Part shown: positions 28,373-38,136 of the stretch, one piece after another
Position numbering within the stretch: position 1 is the first letter of the stretch
Layout: each line of letters opens with the position of its first letter
NCBI RefSeq assembly: GCF_001717465.1
Contig: NZ_CP017074.1
Span: forward strand, 1,268,873 to 1,332,872
From: Luteimonas sp. JM171
GTDB lineage: Bacteria; Pseudomonadota; Gammaproteobacteria; Xanthomonadales; Xanthomonadaceae
Reading direction: 5' to 3'
Length of the DNA: 64,000 nt
Made by a program: the position numbers and the translations under genes
The notes under the pieces: model-generated
Seen by the model: only the letters and a program-made list of their open reading frames with translations
Database searches by the model: none
Told to the model about the DNA's origin: nothing

Positions 28373-28609
28373 TCAGATCTTTTCGCCGCGCTTGCGCAGG
28401 TCGGCGAGGACGGCGTCGATGCCGTTCTTGTCGATGGTACGCAGGCCCTTGGTGGAGACGCGCAGCTTCACCCAGCGGTTCTCGGAGGCGACCCAGAAGC
28501 GGCGCTCGTGGAGGTTGGGCATGAAACGGCGGCGGGTTTTGTTCTGCGCGTGCGAGACGTTGTTGCCGCTCGTCGTGCGCTTGCCGGTGACCTGGCAGAC
28601 TCTGGACAT
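28373..28609 (-). CDS. rpmB: 50S ribosomal protein L28
   Basis: Ribosomal protein of 78 residues, the normal proteobacterial length. It begins [20 protein letters not shown] and ends DLRKRGEKI. The start ATG at 28609 has GAGGTG seven bases upstream; longer in-frame extensions towards 29215 are antisense to the DUF885 gene and are rejected. First gene of rpmB-rpmG. The 260 bases upstream (28610-28869) hold its promoter and no gene that I can see. Confidence 0.97.
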   Translation of the reverse strand: MSRVCQVTGKRTTSGNNVSHAQNKTRRRFMPNLHERRFWVASENRWVKLRVSTKGLRTIDKNGIDAVLADLRKRGEKI

Positions 28610-28869
28610 AAGCACCTCTGTGGGTCGCGGAAGGTTCCGCATGGGGGCTTTCCTTGGCCAGGAAAGCGTTCGGCCCCGCCGGTGCGTGGGGGTCCACGGC
28701 CAGCGCGCGATTCGGGAACGGTGCCGCGGGATGCGGCGGCTGGGCCCGGCTGGCCCCGGAATCGCGCTCCCGGCGGCCGGCCATGCCGGGCTTTGCAGGC
28801 CGGCAGGACACAGCGAGCCGGGCATTATCGCCAAAACCCGGCCGGTGGGCAACTGGTTGGCCCGGGCCG

Positions 28870-30645
28870 CTAGGGAGCGGCCGCAGCGGCCTTGCTTTCG
28901 GCGATGAAGGCGCGGATCTGCTCTTCGAGCACCGGAAGCGGCACGGAGCCCAGGCTGAGGACGGCGTGGTGGAAGGCCGGCAGGTCGAAGTCGTCGCCCA
29001 GTTCCGCCTCGGCTTCGCGGCGCAGCTCCCAGATCTTCAGCTCGCCCAGCTTGTAGCTCAGGGCCTGGGCGGGCCAGGAGATGTAGCGGTCGACCTCGGT
29101 GGTGACCTCGTGCTCGGACAGGGCGGTGTTGTCGCGCAGGAAGGCCAGCGCCTGGTCGCGTCTCCAGCCCAGGTGGTGCACGCCGGTGTCGATCACCAGG
29201 CGGGCGGCGCGCCACATTTCATAGGTGAGGCGGCCGAAATCCTGGTAGGGGGTCTCGTAGATGCCCATCTCCTTGCCCAGCTTCTCCACGTACAGGCCCC
29301 AGCCTTCGCCGTAGGCGGAGATGTAGCTGTGGCGGCGGAAGTCGGGCTGCTCGTCCTGCTCGCGGGCCAGCGCGGCCTGGAAGGCGTGGCCGGGGGCGGC
29401 TTCGTGCAGGGTCAGGGCCGGGAGGTTGTACAGCGGGCGCGAGGGCAGGTCGTAGGTGTTGACCCAGTAAGTGCCCAGGCCGCCGCGGCCGGCGGTCCAG
29501 AACGGCGCGATGTCGTCGGGGACCGGGACGATGGTGAAGCGCCCCCGCGGCAGCGGGTCGAAGTAGCGGCCGATCACGCCGTCCACGCGCTTGGCGATCC
29601 AGGCGGCGTGGTTGAGCAGGTCCTGGGCGCTGTCGGCGTAGAACTGCGGGTCGGTGCGCAGGAAGTGCAGGAATTCGTCGAAGCTGCCCTCGAACCCGGT
29701 TGCGGCGATCACCTCGTCCATCTCCGCGCGGATCCGGGCGACCTCCTCCAGGCCGATGTCGTGGATCTGCTGCGGGGTCAGGTCGAGCGTGGTGTATTCG
29801 CGGATCTGGGCGCGGTAGAACTCCTCGCCCCCCGGCATCGCCTCGGCGGCCAGGGTGGTGCGCGCCTGCGGCACGTACTCCTCGCGGAAGAAGGTGAGCA
29901 GCTTGCCGAAGGCGGGGATCACGGCCTCGGCGATGGCGGCGCGACCCTCGGCGCGCAGTTCCTCCTGCTCGGCCGCGGGGATCGAGGCCGGCATGCGCTC
30001 GTACGGGCTCCACAGGGACGCGTCCTCCGGATCGTCCAGCTCGGCCACGGCGGCGATCGAGACGTCGCGCCCGTCGAGCACCGCGCGCGGCACGCTGAAA
30101 CCGCGGGCCAGGCCGGCGCGCATGTTGTCGATCTGCTGGTCGAAGTAGCGCGGCACGTCGCGCAGGCGCGCGGCATAGGTGCGATAGGCTTCGGCGTTGC
30201 TGAAGTCGCCGCGGGTCATGAAGCCCAGGCTGGCCCAGAACGAGCTGTCGGAGTTGAACGGCATCTCGTAGCTGCGCAGGCGCACGTTGGCGGCCAGGGC
30301 CTCCAGCTGCGGGCGGTACACGGCCAGGTTCACCCGGTTCTGTTCCGACAGCTGCGCCGGGTCGATGGCGTCCAGCTGGGCCAGCACGTCCTCCCACATC
30401 GCCAGCCGGCGGGCCTGGGCCTCCGGGCCGACGTCGGGCATGCGGCGGGCATTGGAGTTGGGGTCGTCGTCCTCACCGGCGCCGCGGCCGAACTCGGCCT
30501 GGCGCCAGGCCCACTCCTTCTCGTGGATGGCCTGGAAGGCGGCGTCGGTATCGGTGGCCTGCTGCGCCCACGCGGGCGCGGCCAGGCACAGGGCAAGCAG
30601 GCAGGCGGTCAGGAATCGGGTCACGTGGGTGCGGTCCATGGGCAT
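28870..30645 (-). CDS. Secreted DUF885 family protein, putative metallopeptidase
   Basis: Exported protein of 591 residues with a signal peptide ([18 protein letters not shown]). The body is the helical DUF885 fold. The segment [13 protein letters not shown] supplies an HExxxGH zinc-type motif and [18 protein letters not shown] a downstream Glu-rich helix, which together resemble a gluzincin/M32-like active site. Substrate unknown; a periplasmic peptidase is the likeliest role. An ATG at 30639 is an equally possible start. It is 62 bases downstream of the parB-side gap and codirectional with rpmB. Confidence 0.88.
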   Translation of the reverse strand: MPMDRTHVTRFLTACLLALCLAAPAWAQQATDTDAAFQAIHEKEWAWRQAEFGRGAGEDDDPNSNARRMPDVGPEAQARRLAMWEDVLAQLDAIDPAQLSEQNRVNLAVYRPQLEALAANVRLRSYEMPFNSDSSFWASLGFMTRGDFSNAEAYRTYAARLRDVPRYFDQQIDNMRAGLARGFSVPRAVLDGRDVSIAAVAELDDPEDASLWSPYERMPASIPAAEQEELRAEGRAAIAEAVIPAFGKLLTFFREEYVPQARTTLAAEAMPGGEEFYRAQIREYTTLDLTPQQIHDIGLEEVARIRAEMDEVIAATGFEGSFDEFLHFLRTDPQFYADSAQDLLNHAAWIAKRVDGVIGRYFDPLPRGRFTIVPVPDDIAPFWTAGRGGLGTYWVNTYDLPSRPLYNLPALTLHEAAPGHAFQAALAREQDEQPDFRRHSYISAYGEGWGLYVEKLGKEMGIYETPYQDFGRLTYEMWRAARLVIDTGVHHLGWRRDQALAFLRDNTALSEHEVTTEVDRYISWPAQALSYKLGELKIWELRREAEAELGDDFDLPAFHHAVLSLGSVPLPVLEEQIRAFIAESKAAAAAP

Positions 30646-30707
30646 TGCGGACCGCAGATCATCGCAAACCCGGGCCGCGGGCGCCCTGGCCCGGAAGTCC
30701 CGGGCCC

Positions 30708-31643
30708 TCAGCCGGCGCGGTTGCGCAGGCGCTCGAGCACGCCGTCCAGCGTGTCCAGGTCGCTGTAGTGGATCACCAGCCGGCCCTTGCCGCCGCGGCC
30801 GTGGGCGATGCTGACCCTGGCCCCCAGGCTCTGCGCCAGTTCGTTTTCCAGCGCGGCGATGTCGGCCTGCTGCGGGCGCGGCTTGGCGCCGCCGCGGCCG
30901 CGCCGCCCGGGCACGCGGCCCTCGGCGAACTGCTGGGCGCGATGCTCCACCTCGCGCACCGACCAGCCGTGCTCGGCGGCCTCGGTCGCGAGCTTGCTGG
31001 CCAGCTCCGGGGCCAGGGTGAGCAGGGCGCGGGCGTGGCCCATCTCAAGGCGCCGCTCCTGCACCAGCTTGCGGATCGCCGGCGGCAGCTCCAGCAGCCG
31101 CAGCAGGTTGGACACCGCTGCGCGCGAGCGCCCCACCGCCTCCGCGGCCTGGGCGTGGGTGAGCATGAATTCCTCGATCAGCCGCTGCAGCGCCTGCGCC
31201 TCTTCCAGCGGGTTGAGGTCCTCGCGCTGGATGTTCTCGATCAGCGCCATCGCCACCACGGTGCGGTCGTCGACGTCGCGCACCACCGCCGGCACTTCGG
31301 TGAGCCCGGCCCGGCGCGAGGCCCGCCAGCGGCGCTCGCCGGCGATGATCTCCCAGGTGCGGCCGGTGCCGGTGCGCACCTCTCGCACCACGATCGGCTG
31401 GATCACGCCCTGGGCCTTGATCGACTCGGCAAGCTCGTCGAGCTTGTCCTCGCTCATGGTCCGGCGTGGCTGGTACTTGCCGGGCGCCAGGGCGTCGATC
31501 GGCAGCGTCTGCAGGGTGTCGCCGGGGCCGGCTTCCAGCACCGGCGCGGTCTCGGCCGCCTTGGGTCCGAGCAGGGCCTCGAGCCCGCGGCCCAGTCCGC
31601 GCTTCTTGGCCGCGGCCTTCTTCGCCGGCTTGGTTGCGCTCAT
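30708..31643 (-). CDS. parB: Chromosome partitioning protein ParB
   Basis: CTP-dependent DNA clamp that loads at parS and organises the origin region. The protein has 311 residues. After a basic tail (KRGLGRGLEALLG) come the ParB/Srx-type domain with IAGERRWRASR (CTP-binding motif) and ALIENIQREDLNPLEEA, the helix-turn-helix domain (LTHAQAAEAVGRSRAAVSNL), and a C-terminal dimerisation region. It overlaps parA by 4 bases. I found no convincing parS in the window. Confidence 0.97.
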   Translation of the reverse strand: MSATKPAKKAAAKKRGLGRGLEALLGPKAAETAPVLEAGPGDTLQTLPIDALAPGKYQPRRTMSEDKLDELAESIKAQGVIQPIVVREVRTGTGRTWEIIAGERRWRASRRAGLTEVPAVVRDVDDRTVVAMALIENIQREDLNPLEEAQALQRLIEEFMLTHAQAAEAVGRSRAAVSNLLRLLELPPAIRKLVQERRLEMGHARALLTLAPELASKLATEAAEHGWSVREVEHRAQQFAEGRVPGRRGRGGAKPRPQQADIAALENELAQSLGARVSIAHGRGGKGRLVIHYSDLDTLDGVLERLRNRAG

Positions 31644-32428
31644 GCCGCCTTCTCCGTGGTTGCCCGTTCGCGCTGCCGGCGCAGGATCTCGCCGGCCAGG
31701 CCCAGGTAGGCGATCGCCCCGCGCGAGGAGCGGTCGTAGCCGACGATGCTCTGGCCGTGGCTGGGCGCCTCGGCCAGGCGGACGTTGCGCGGCACGATGG
31801 TGCGGAACACCTTGTCGCCGAAGTGCTCCACCAGCTCGCTGGACACGGCATTGGTCAGGTTGTTGCGCACGTCGAACATGGTGCGCAGCACACCCTCGAT
31901 CTCAAGCCCGGGGTTGAGCCGCGAGCGGATTGCCTCGATGGTTTCCATCAGCGCGCTGATCCCCTCCAGCGCGTAATACTCGCACTGCATCGGCACCAGC
32001 ACCGAATCGGCGGCGGTGAGCGCGTTGAGCGTAAGCACCGACAGCGCCGGCGGGCAGTCGATGATGATGAAGTCGTAGCGGCCGCGCAGCGGATCGAGCG
32101 CGCGCTTGAGCCGCTGCTCGCGGCCGTCGGCGGCCATCAGTTCCAGCTCGGCCGCGGTCAGGTCGGTGTTGCCCGGAAGCAGGTCGTAGCCTTCCATGGT
32201 CTCCATGATGGCGTCGGCGCCTTCCAGCTCGCCCAGCAGCACGTCGCAGGTGGAGGCCGGCAGGTCGCGCTTGTCCACGCCGCTGCCCATGGTGGCATTG
32301 CCCTGCGCGTCCAGGTCCACCAGCAGCACGCGCTTGGGCGTGCCGGCGAGCGCCGCCGCCAGGTTGACCGCGGTCGTGGTCTTCCCGACGCCGCCCTTCT
32401 GGTTGGCGATGGCGATGATGCGGGCCAT
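31640..32428 (-). CDS. parA: Chromosome partitioning ATPase ParA (Soj)
   Basis: Deviant Walker ATPase of 262 residues that drives origin segregation with ParB. It begins MARIIAIANQKGGVGKTTTAVN with the KGGVGKT P-loop at 11-17, then LLVDLDAQGNATMG (Walker A') and FIIIDCPPALSVLT (Walker B). The ATG at 32428 starts directly at the conserved beta-strand; an upstream frame to 32485 is not supported. Part of rsmG-parA-parB. Confidence 0.97.
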   Translation of the reverse strand: MARIIAIANQKGGVGKTTTAVNLAAALAGTPKRVLLVDLDAQGNATMGSGVDKRDLPASTCDVLLGELEGADAIMETMEGYDLLPGNTDLTAAELELMAADGREQRLKRALDPLRGRYDFIIIDCPPALSVLTLNALTAADSVLVPMQCEYYALEGISALMETIEAIRSRLNPGLEIEGVLRTMFDVRNNLTNAVSSELVEHFGDKVFRTIVPRNVRLAEAPSHGQSIVGYDRSSRGAIAYLGLAGEILRRQRERATTEKAA

Positions 32429-32533
32429 GGGCTCCGAGATCCGGTGGGTGGACGGCCGGCGGGGAACCCGGGGCCGGCTGGTCATTATGCCCGGATGCCG
32501 CAGGCGCGGAAGGCCGCCCGGCGGGAAGGCGCG

Positions 32534-33175
32534 TCAGGCGGGCGCCTGGATGCTGACCAGGTGGCGCTCGCCGTCCAGGCCCGGGACCGCCAGCGGCGCG
32601 GCTTCCAGCACCCGCCAGCCCTCCGGCAACGCTTCGATTTCCTCGTCGGGCCGGACGCCCTTCATTGCCAGCAGCCGGCCGCCTGGCTGGAGCAGGTGGC
32701 CGCCGAGCCCGATGATCTCGGCCAGGGTGGCCAGGGCGCGGGCCGTCAGCGCCTGGAAGGCGCCCGGCATGTCCAGGTCCTCGGCCCGGCACTCGTGCAC
32801 GCTGGCGTTGGCCAGCCCCAGGGAGCGCACCGCCTGGCGCAGGAACCGCGCCTTCTTTCCATTGGACTCCACCAGTGCGACTTGCAGATCCGGCAGGGCG
32901 ATGGCCAGCGGGATGCCGGGCAGGCCCGGGCCGGTCCCCAGGTCGGCCAGGGTGCCGATGCCGCGCATGTGCGGCACCACGGCGAGCGAATCGAGCAGGT
33001 GGCGCACGACCATTTCGCCCGGTTCGCGCACGGCGGTCAGGTTGTAGGTGCGGTTCCAGCGCACCAGCAGCGCCAGGTATTCCAGCAGCGGCGGCGCCAG
33101 CGCGGCTTCCAGCTCCAGCGCCTGCAGCCCGTCTTCCAGCCGCCCGCGCACGTCGGCATCAAATGATCCACTCAT
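32534..33175 (-). CDS. rsmG: 16S rRNA (guanine527-N7) methyltransferase
   Basis: SAM-dependent methyltransferase of 213 residues that modifies G527 of 16S rRNA. The SAM motif [21 protein letters not shown] and the [17 protein letters not shown] segment are diagnostic, with [14 protein letters not shown] at the N-terminus. The ATG at 33175 has AGGGGC upstream. Only four bases separate it from the PPTase gene upstream; parA follows after 105 bases. Confidence 0.96.
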   Translation of the reverse strand: MSGSFDADVRGRLEDGLQALELEAALAPPLLEYLALLVRWNRTYNLTAVREPGEMVVRHLLDSLAVVPHMRGIGTLADLGTGPGLPGIPLAIALPDLQVALVESNGKKARFLRQAVRSLGLANASVHECRAEDLDMPGAFQALTARALATLAEIIGLGGHLLQPGGRLLAMKGVRPDEEIEALPEGWRVLEAAPLAVPGLDGERHLVSIQAPA

Positions 33176-33179
33176 GCCC

Positions 33180-33806
33180 CTATTGTAGGAGCGCACCTGC
33201 GCCCTCCTGCAGTCCGGGACGCAGGGGATACCAGGCGAAGGTGGCGAGGTAGCCGGCCGCCGGTTCGAACGCGTACAGCGACCAGTCGGCGGGTTCACCC
33301 AGCTCCGGATCGCAGTCCACCAGCGCCAGCGCGCCGTCGCGTTCGGCGAATTCCAGCCGGTGCAGGCCGAAGGCCAGCCCGCGGCCGTGGGCCTTGAGCA
33401 TCGCCTCCTTGGCGCACCAGATGCGCACGAAGACGGTTTCGCGCGCCGTGCCGGAAAGGCCGGCCAGCCACTCCGCCTCGCCCAGGGTGAAATAGCGCCG
33501 GGCCAGCTCCAGCGCCCGCGGGCGCGGGCGGGCGAGCTCCAGGTCGCAGCCAATCCGCACGCCCGTGCCCAGCGCCATCAGCAGGCCGTTGCCGCTGTGG
33601 CTCCAGTTGGCATCAAGGCCCGGGTGCGCCGGGCCCAGTCGCGGTCGGCCATGGCGGTCGCGCTCGAGCGCCAGGTCGTCGGCGCGGATCCCGAGTTCGG
33701 ATTCCAGCCATTTGCGCACCTGCGGTTCGGCGGGTTCGCCGCGCCGGTACGGCTGCCAGGCGCAGCGCACGCGGTCGAATTCAAGGTGGCCCGCAGACAG
33801 ATGCAT
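33180..33806 (-). CDS. 4'-phosphopantetheinyl transferase (Sfp-type)
   Basis: Transfers the phosphopantetheine arm of CoA to carrier proteins. The protein has 208 residues with the two Sfp motifs: GVRIGCDLE (Asp88, Glu90 bind Mg2+) and [17 protein letters not shown] (W-x-x-KEA). It stands divergent from an acyl ligase of the pigment pathway with an 89-base gap, so the likely substrate is the pigment carrier protein at 45722, but a general role is possible. It is directly upstream of rsmG-parAB in the same direction. Confidence 0.92.
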   Translation of the reverse strand: MHLSAGHLEFDRVRCAWQPYRRGEPAEPQVRKWLESELGIRADDLALERDRHGRPRLGPAHPGLDANWSHSGNGLLMALGTGVRIGCDLELARPRPRALELARRYFTLGEAEWLAGLSGTARETVFVRIWCAKEAMLKAHGRGLAFGLHRLEFAERDGALALVDCDPELGEPADWSLYAFEPAAGYLATFAWYPLRPGLQEGAGALLQ

Positions 33807-33895
33807 GAATCAGGGGTTTGGCTGGAACCGGGGGCGGCAGCGTAAGCTATCGCGCCTGGCACAGTGCGAAACAGGCGCCAAGGCCCAGCATAGAC

Positions 33896-35281
33896 ATGTC
33901 GGCAGTCGTCCACGATCCATTGCAGTCCATCCGCGACGACCCGGCCCTGCCGCTGGCTTCGGGGGACGCCGCGCGCACGCTGGCGTTCGTCGACGGGCAG
34001 CCGGTCAGCGCGGGGACGTTCCTGGCGCAGGTGCGCGCCGTGGCGGCGCTGCTGCCAGAGGCCAGCCACGCGGTGAACCTGTGCCAGGACCGCTATCACT
34101 ACCTGGTCGCGTTCTGCGCGGTGGCGCTGCGCGGGCAGGCCACGCTGATGCCGTCCTCGCGCACCCGCGCCGCCATCGACCTGGTGCGGGGAAACTTCCC
34201 CGCCAGCTACTGCATCGGCGAGGCCCACGCGTGTGCTGCCGACCTGGCCGGCGAGGCGCCGTACGTGCGCCTGCCCGATCCGCTGCCGCGCCTGGACGGC
34301 CCCACCCCCCGGGTCGCCGCCGATGCCCTGGCGGCCATCGGGTTCACCTCTGGCAGCACCGGCGCGCCCACCCCGCACGCCAAGACCTGGGGCTCGTTCG
34401 CCCGCAGCACCCTGCAGAACCTCGCCGCGCTCACCGGCCTTTGGTCACCGGGCGCGCAGGCGCACGTGGTGGCGACGGTGCCCCCGCAGCACATGTACGG
34501 GATGGAGATGTCGGTGCTGCTGCCGCTGCTGGGCGGGACATCGGTGCACGCGGGCCGCCCGTTTTTCCCCGCCGACATCGTCGATGCGCTCGCGATGCTG
34601 CCCGGCAACCGCCTGCTGGTCACCACGCCTGTGCACCTGCGCGCGCTGCTGGAGTCGGGCGCACAGCTGCCGGCGCTGGCGGCGATCGTCACCGCCACCG
34701 CGCCGCTGCCGCCGGAACTGGCTGCGGCGGCGGAGCAGCGGTTCAGCGCGCCGGTGCGCGAATTCTTCGGGTCCACCGAAACCTGCATCATCGCCTCGCG
34801 CCGTACCGCGGTGGAAAGCGCATGGACGCCGTTCCCGGGCGTCGAGCTGCAGCCGCGGCCGGACGGGACCCTGGTCCAGGCCCCGCAGCTGGCCGCACCG
34901 GTGACCCTGGCCGACCTCGTCGAATTCGACGGCGACGGGCGCTTCATCCTGCGCGGGCGCCATGCCGACCTGCTGGAAATCGCGGGCAAGCGGGCCTCGC
35001 TGGCCGAGCTCACCCGGCAGCTGCTGGCCATCCCGGGGGTGCGCGATGGGGTGGTGGTGCAGCTGGACGCGCCCGATGCCCTGGGCGTGTCGCGCATTGC
35101 CGCCCTGGCCGTTGCGCCCGGCGTGGACGAAGCCGTGATCCTGCAGGCCTTGCGCGGGGCGGTCGATCCCGTGTTCCTCCCCCGCCGCCTGCGCCTGGTG
35201 CCGGCGCTGCCGCGCAACGAAACCGGCAAGCTGCCGCGCGCCGAGGTGCTGCGCCTGCTGGAGTCGCCGGCCGGCTGCTGA
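33896..35281 (+). CDS. AMP-dependent acyl/aryl ligase of the aryl polyene pathway (XanA2/ApeH-like)
   Basis: ANL-superfamily enzyme of 461 residues, shorter than fatty-acyl-CoA ligases. Motifs: GFTSGSTGAPTPHAKTW (A3 P-loop), FFGSTETC (A5), RFILRGRHADLLEIAGKR (A8) and NETGKLPR with the A10 Lys. Such short ligases in xanthomonadin and aryl polyene clusters activate the aryl starter (3-hydroxybenzoate in Xanthomonas) and load it onto the carrier protein. The ATG at 33896 gives MSAVVHDPLQ. It sits 8 kb from the main cluster, divergent from the PPTase. Confidence 0.85.
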   Translation: MSAVVHDPLQSIRDDPALPLASGDAARTLAFVDGQPVSAGTFLAQVRAVAALLPEASHAVNLCQDRYHYLVAFCAVALRGQATLMPSSRTRAAIDLVRGNFPASYCIGEAHACAADLAGEAPYVRLPDPLPRLDGPTPRVAADALAAIGFTSGSTGAPTPHAKTWGSFARSTLQNLAALTGLWSPGAQAHVVATVPPQHMYGMEMSVLLPLLGGTSVHAGRPFFPADIVDALAMLPGNRLLVTTPVHLRALLESGAQLPALAAIVTATAPLPPELAAAAEQRFSAPVREFFGSTETCIIASRRTAVESAWTPFPGVELQPRPDGTLVQAPQLAAPVTLADLVEFDGDGRFILRGRHADLLEIAGKRASLAELTRQLLAIPGVRDGVVVQLDAPDALGVSRIAALAVAPGVDEAVILQALRGAVDPVFLPRRLRLVPALPRNETGKLPRAEVLRLLESPAGC

Positions 35282-35378
35282 CGGGATCGTCACGGCCCGG
35301 CGCGGACACTCGACCCGCATCCACCGCTTCCGCCGCGGCCGCGTGCGCCCAAGCCGCACCCAAGGTTCCGCGACGGCC

Positions 35379-35404
35379 AAAGGCCCGGCACCCGCCGGGC
35401 CTTT
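35379..35404. terminator. Bidirectional terminator between ligase and serA
   Basis: Stem AAAGGCCCGG / CCGGGCCTTT with a 6-base loop between the convergent ligase and serA genes. Confidence 0.82.
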
Positions 35405-35413
35405 GTCATCGGA

Positions 35414-36655
35414 TCAGTACAGCACCCGGGTGCGGATGGTGCCGGGAATCCCGGCCAGTGCGTTGCGCAGCTCTGCCGCCTGCTCTTCGCTGGCGGTGAC
35501 GTCGATCACCACGTAGCCCACCTGGGCGTCGGTGCGCAGGTACTGGCCGTCGATGTTGATCCCGCGCTCGCCAAACAGTTCGTTCGCCCGCGACAGCACG
35601 CCCGGCACGTTGCGGTGGATGTGCAGGATCCGGCGGCTGCCCTCGTGGCCGGGGAGCGCCACCTCGGGGAAATTCACCGCCGAGAGCGTGGAGCCGTTGT
35701 CGCTGTAGCGGATCAGCTTGGCCGCCACCTCCACGCCGATGTTGTCCTGCGCTTCCAGCGTGCTGCCGCCCACGTGTGGCGTCAGGAGCACGTTGTCCAG
35801 GCCCCGCAGCGGTGACTCAAAGGCCTCGTCCGGCCCCTTGGGCTCGACCGGGAACACGTCGACCGCGGCGCCGCCCAGGTGGCCTTCGCGCAGTGCGGAC
35901 GCCAGTGCCAGGATATCCACCACCGTCCCGCGCGACGCATTGACCAGGTGCGCGCCGGGCCGCATCCGGGCGAGCTGGGCCGCTCCGATCAACCCGTCGG
36001 TGCCCGCGGTCCCGGGCACGTGCAGGGTCACCACATCGCTGCGGGCCAGCAGGTCGTCCAGGCTCGCCGCAGCGCGCGCGTTGCCCAGGGCCAGCTTGGT
36101 CTCGATGTCGTGGAACAGCACCTGCATGCCCAGGGCCTCGGCCAGCAGCCCCACCTGGGTGCCGATATGGCCGTAACCCACGATCCCCAATGTCTTGCCC
36201 CGCGCCTCGTGGCTGCCGGTGGCGTTCTTCGACCAGCCGCCACGATGGCACTCGGCGTTGCGGCGCGGCACGCCGCGCAGGAGCATGATGGCCTCGGCGA
36301 TCACCAGTTCGGCCACGCTGCGGGTGTTCGAATAGGGCGCGTTGAAGACCGGCACGCCGGCCAGCTGCGCCGCCTCCAGGTCCACCTGGTTGGTGCCGAT
36401 GCAGAAGCAGCCCACGGCGATCAGCCGGCGCGCGTGGGCCAGTGCTTCGGCATCGAGCTGGGTGCGTGAGCGGATGCCGACGAGGTGCGCGTCGGCGATG
36501 GCCTCATGCAGCGCCTTCCCGGTGAGCGACTTCTCGCGGCAGTCGACCAGGCTGTAGCCGGCCTGACGGAACGCGTCGACGGCGGTCGGGCTGATGCCTT
36601 CGAGCAACAGCACGCGGATGTCCTGCTTGGGAAACGAGGTCCTGGTGGGTGCCAT
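35414..36655 (-). CDS. serA: D-3-phosphoglycerate dehydrogenase
   Basis: First enzyme of serine synthesis, oxidising 3-phosphoglycerate with NAD+; it can also reduce 2-oxoglutarate to D-2-hydroxyglutarate. The 413-residue protein has the NAD-binding segment GIVGYGHIGTQVG, catalytic Arg/Glu/His motifs (NASRGTVVD, PHVGGST) and a C-terminal ACT domain (YVVIDVTASEEQ) for serine feedback. The ATG at 36655 starts MAPTRTSF. It is divergent from a D-2-hydroxyglutarate dehydrogenase-like gene. Confidence 0.97.
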   Translation of the reverse strand: MAPTRTSFPKQDIRVLLLEGISPTAVDAFRQAGYSLVDCREKSLTGKALHEAIADAHLVGIRSRTQLDAEALAHARRLIAVGCFCIGTNQVDLEAAQLAGVPVFNAPYSNTRSVAELVIAEAIMLLRGVPRRNAECHRGGWSKNATGSHEARGKTLGIVGYGHIGTQVGLLAEALGMQVLFHDIETKLALGNARAAASLDDLLARSDVVTLHVPGTAGTDGLIGAAQLARMRPGAHLVNASRGTVVDILALASALREGHLGGAAVDVFPVEPKGPDEAFESPLRGLDNVLLTPHVGGSTLEAQDNIGVEVAAKLIRYSDNGSTLSAVNFPEVALPGHEGSRRILHIHRNVPGVLSRANELFGERGINIDGQYLRTDAQVGYVVIDVTASEEQAAELRNALAGIPGTIRTRVLY

Positions 36656-36747
36656 GTCGTGGTCGGCGGAGAGGGGCGCCGATGCACTATGCTGGGACGG
36701 TCGCTGCACCGCAACATCCAGCCCCTGCTGATCGACCGAGGCCATCG

Positions 36748-38133
36748 ATGAGTGCGTCTGTTCTGGAAAGCCTGCGCCAGTCCGTCCCCGGCCTGCTGCT
36801 GAAGACCGCGCCGGCGGACCTGGAACACTACGGCCGCGACTGGACCCGCCGCTGGTCGCCCGCGCCGCTGGCGATCGCGCTGCCGGCGAGCGTGGAACAG
36901 GTGCAGGCGCTGGTGCGCTGGGCCAACGGCAGCGGGACCGCGCTGGTGCCTTCCGGCGGACGCACCGGGCTCTCGGGCGGGGCCGTGGCGGCAAACGGCG
37001 AGCTGGTGGTCAGCCTGGAGCGGATGAACCGGATGCTGGGGTTCGATGCGGTCGACCGCACCCTCACCGTCGAGGCAGGCGCGGTGCTGCAGGCCGTGCA
37101 GGACGCGGCACGCGGCCACGGGCTGGAATACCCGGTTGATTTCGGCTCGCGCGGCTCGTGCACCATCGGCGGCAACATCGCCACCAACGCCGGGGGCATC
37201 CGCGTGATCCGCCACGGCAACACCCGCGACTGGATCGCCGGCCTCAAGCTGGTCACCGGGGCCGGCGAGCTGCTGGAACTGGGCCGCGGCCTGGTCAAGG
37301 ACGCCAGCGGCTACGACCTGCGCCAGCTCGCGATCGGTTCCGAAGGCACCCTGGGCATCGTGGTGGAGGCAACGCTGAGGCTCACCGGGCCGCCGCCGCC
37401 GGCGCAGACCCTGCTGCTGGCGGTGCCCACGTTCCAGGTGCTGATGGACGTGTTCGCCCTGTTCCGCTCGCGGCTGGAGCTGCAGGCGTTTGAATTCCTC
37501 ACCGGCCACGGCCTGCGCCACGTGCTGGCGCACGGCGTCAGCAATCCCTTCGACCAGGTCCACCCGTGGTACGTGCTGGCCGAGTACGACGCCGCGGATG
37601 AGGCCGCCGAGGCAGCCGGGCTTGCGGTGTTCGAAGAAGCCATGGAGCGCGGCTGGGTGCTGGACGGCGTGCTTGCCAACAGCCGGGAACAGGCGGCGCA
37701 GCTGTGGCGCCTGCGCGAGGGCATCACCGAGGCCACGGCGCGCTGGCGCCCCTACAAGAACGACGTGTCGGTGCGGGTGGCGGCGATGCCGGCCTTCCTC
37801 GCCGAGGCGCAGCAGCTGCTGGGCGAGGCGTACCCGGATTTCGAGGTGGTGTGGTTCGGCCACATCGGCGACGGCAACCTGCACATCAACGTGCTGCAGC
37901 CCGACGGCAGCGATGACGAGGCGTTCCTGCGCCAGTGCGGCCACGTGACCGAGCTGCTGGCCGGGCTGCTCCGGCGCCACGGCGGCAGCATCTCCGCCGA
38001 GCACGGCGTGGGGCTATTGAAGAAGCCCTACCTGGGCAGCACCCGCAGCGAGGCGGAAGTGGCCCTGATGCGCCAAATCCGCCGCGCGTTCGATCCGAAT
38101 GGGATCATGAACCCGGGCAAGATCTTCGACTGA
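36748..38133 (+). CDS. FAD-linked oxidase, D-2-hydroxyglutarate dehydrogenase-like
   Basis: FAD-binding (PCMH/VAO fold) dehydrogenase of 461 residues, with PSGGRTGLSGGAV and GSCTIGGNIATNAGGIRVIRHG-type flavin-binding segments and a C-terminal HISAEHGVG-like region (GGSISAEHGVGLLKK). It belongs to the GlcD/D2HGDH group. Its divergent pairing with serA (92-base gap) fits the known coupling in which SerA makes D-2-hydroxyglutarate and this enzyme oxidises it back. Glycolate or D-lactate are alternative substrates. Confidence 0.88.
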   Translation: MSASVLESLRQSVPGLLLKTAPADLEHYGRDWTRRWSPAPLAIALPASVEQVQALVRWANGSGTALVPSGGRTGLSGGAVAANGELVVSLERMNRMLGFDAVDRTLTVEAGAVLQAVQDAARGHGLEYPVDFGSRGSCTIGGNIATNAGGIRVIRHGNTRDWIAGLKLVTGAGELLELGRGLVKDASGYDLRQLAIGSEGTLGIVVEATLRLTGPPPPAQTLLLAVPTFQVLMDVFALFRSRLELQAFEFLTGHGLRHVLAHGVSNPFDQVHPWYVLAEYDAADEAAEAAGLAVFEEAMERGWVLDGVLANSREQAAQLWRLREGITEATARWRPYKNDVSVRVAAMPAFLAEAQQLLGEAYPDFEVVWFGHIGDGNLHINVLQPDGSDDEAFLRQCGHVTELLAGLLRRHGGSISAEHGVGLLKKPYLGSTRSEAEVALMRQIRRAFDPNGIMNPGKIFD

Positions 38134-38136
38134 GCC

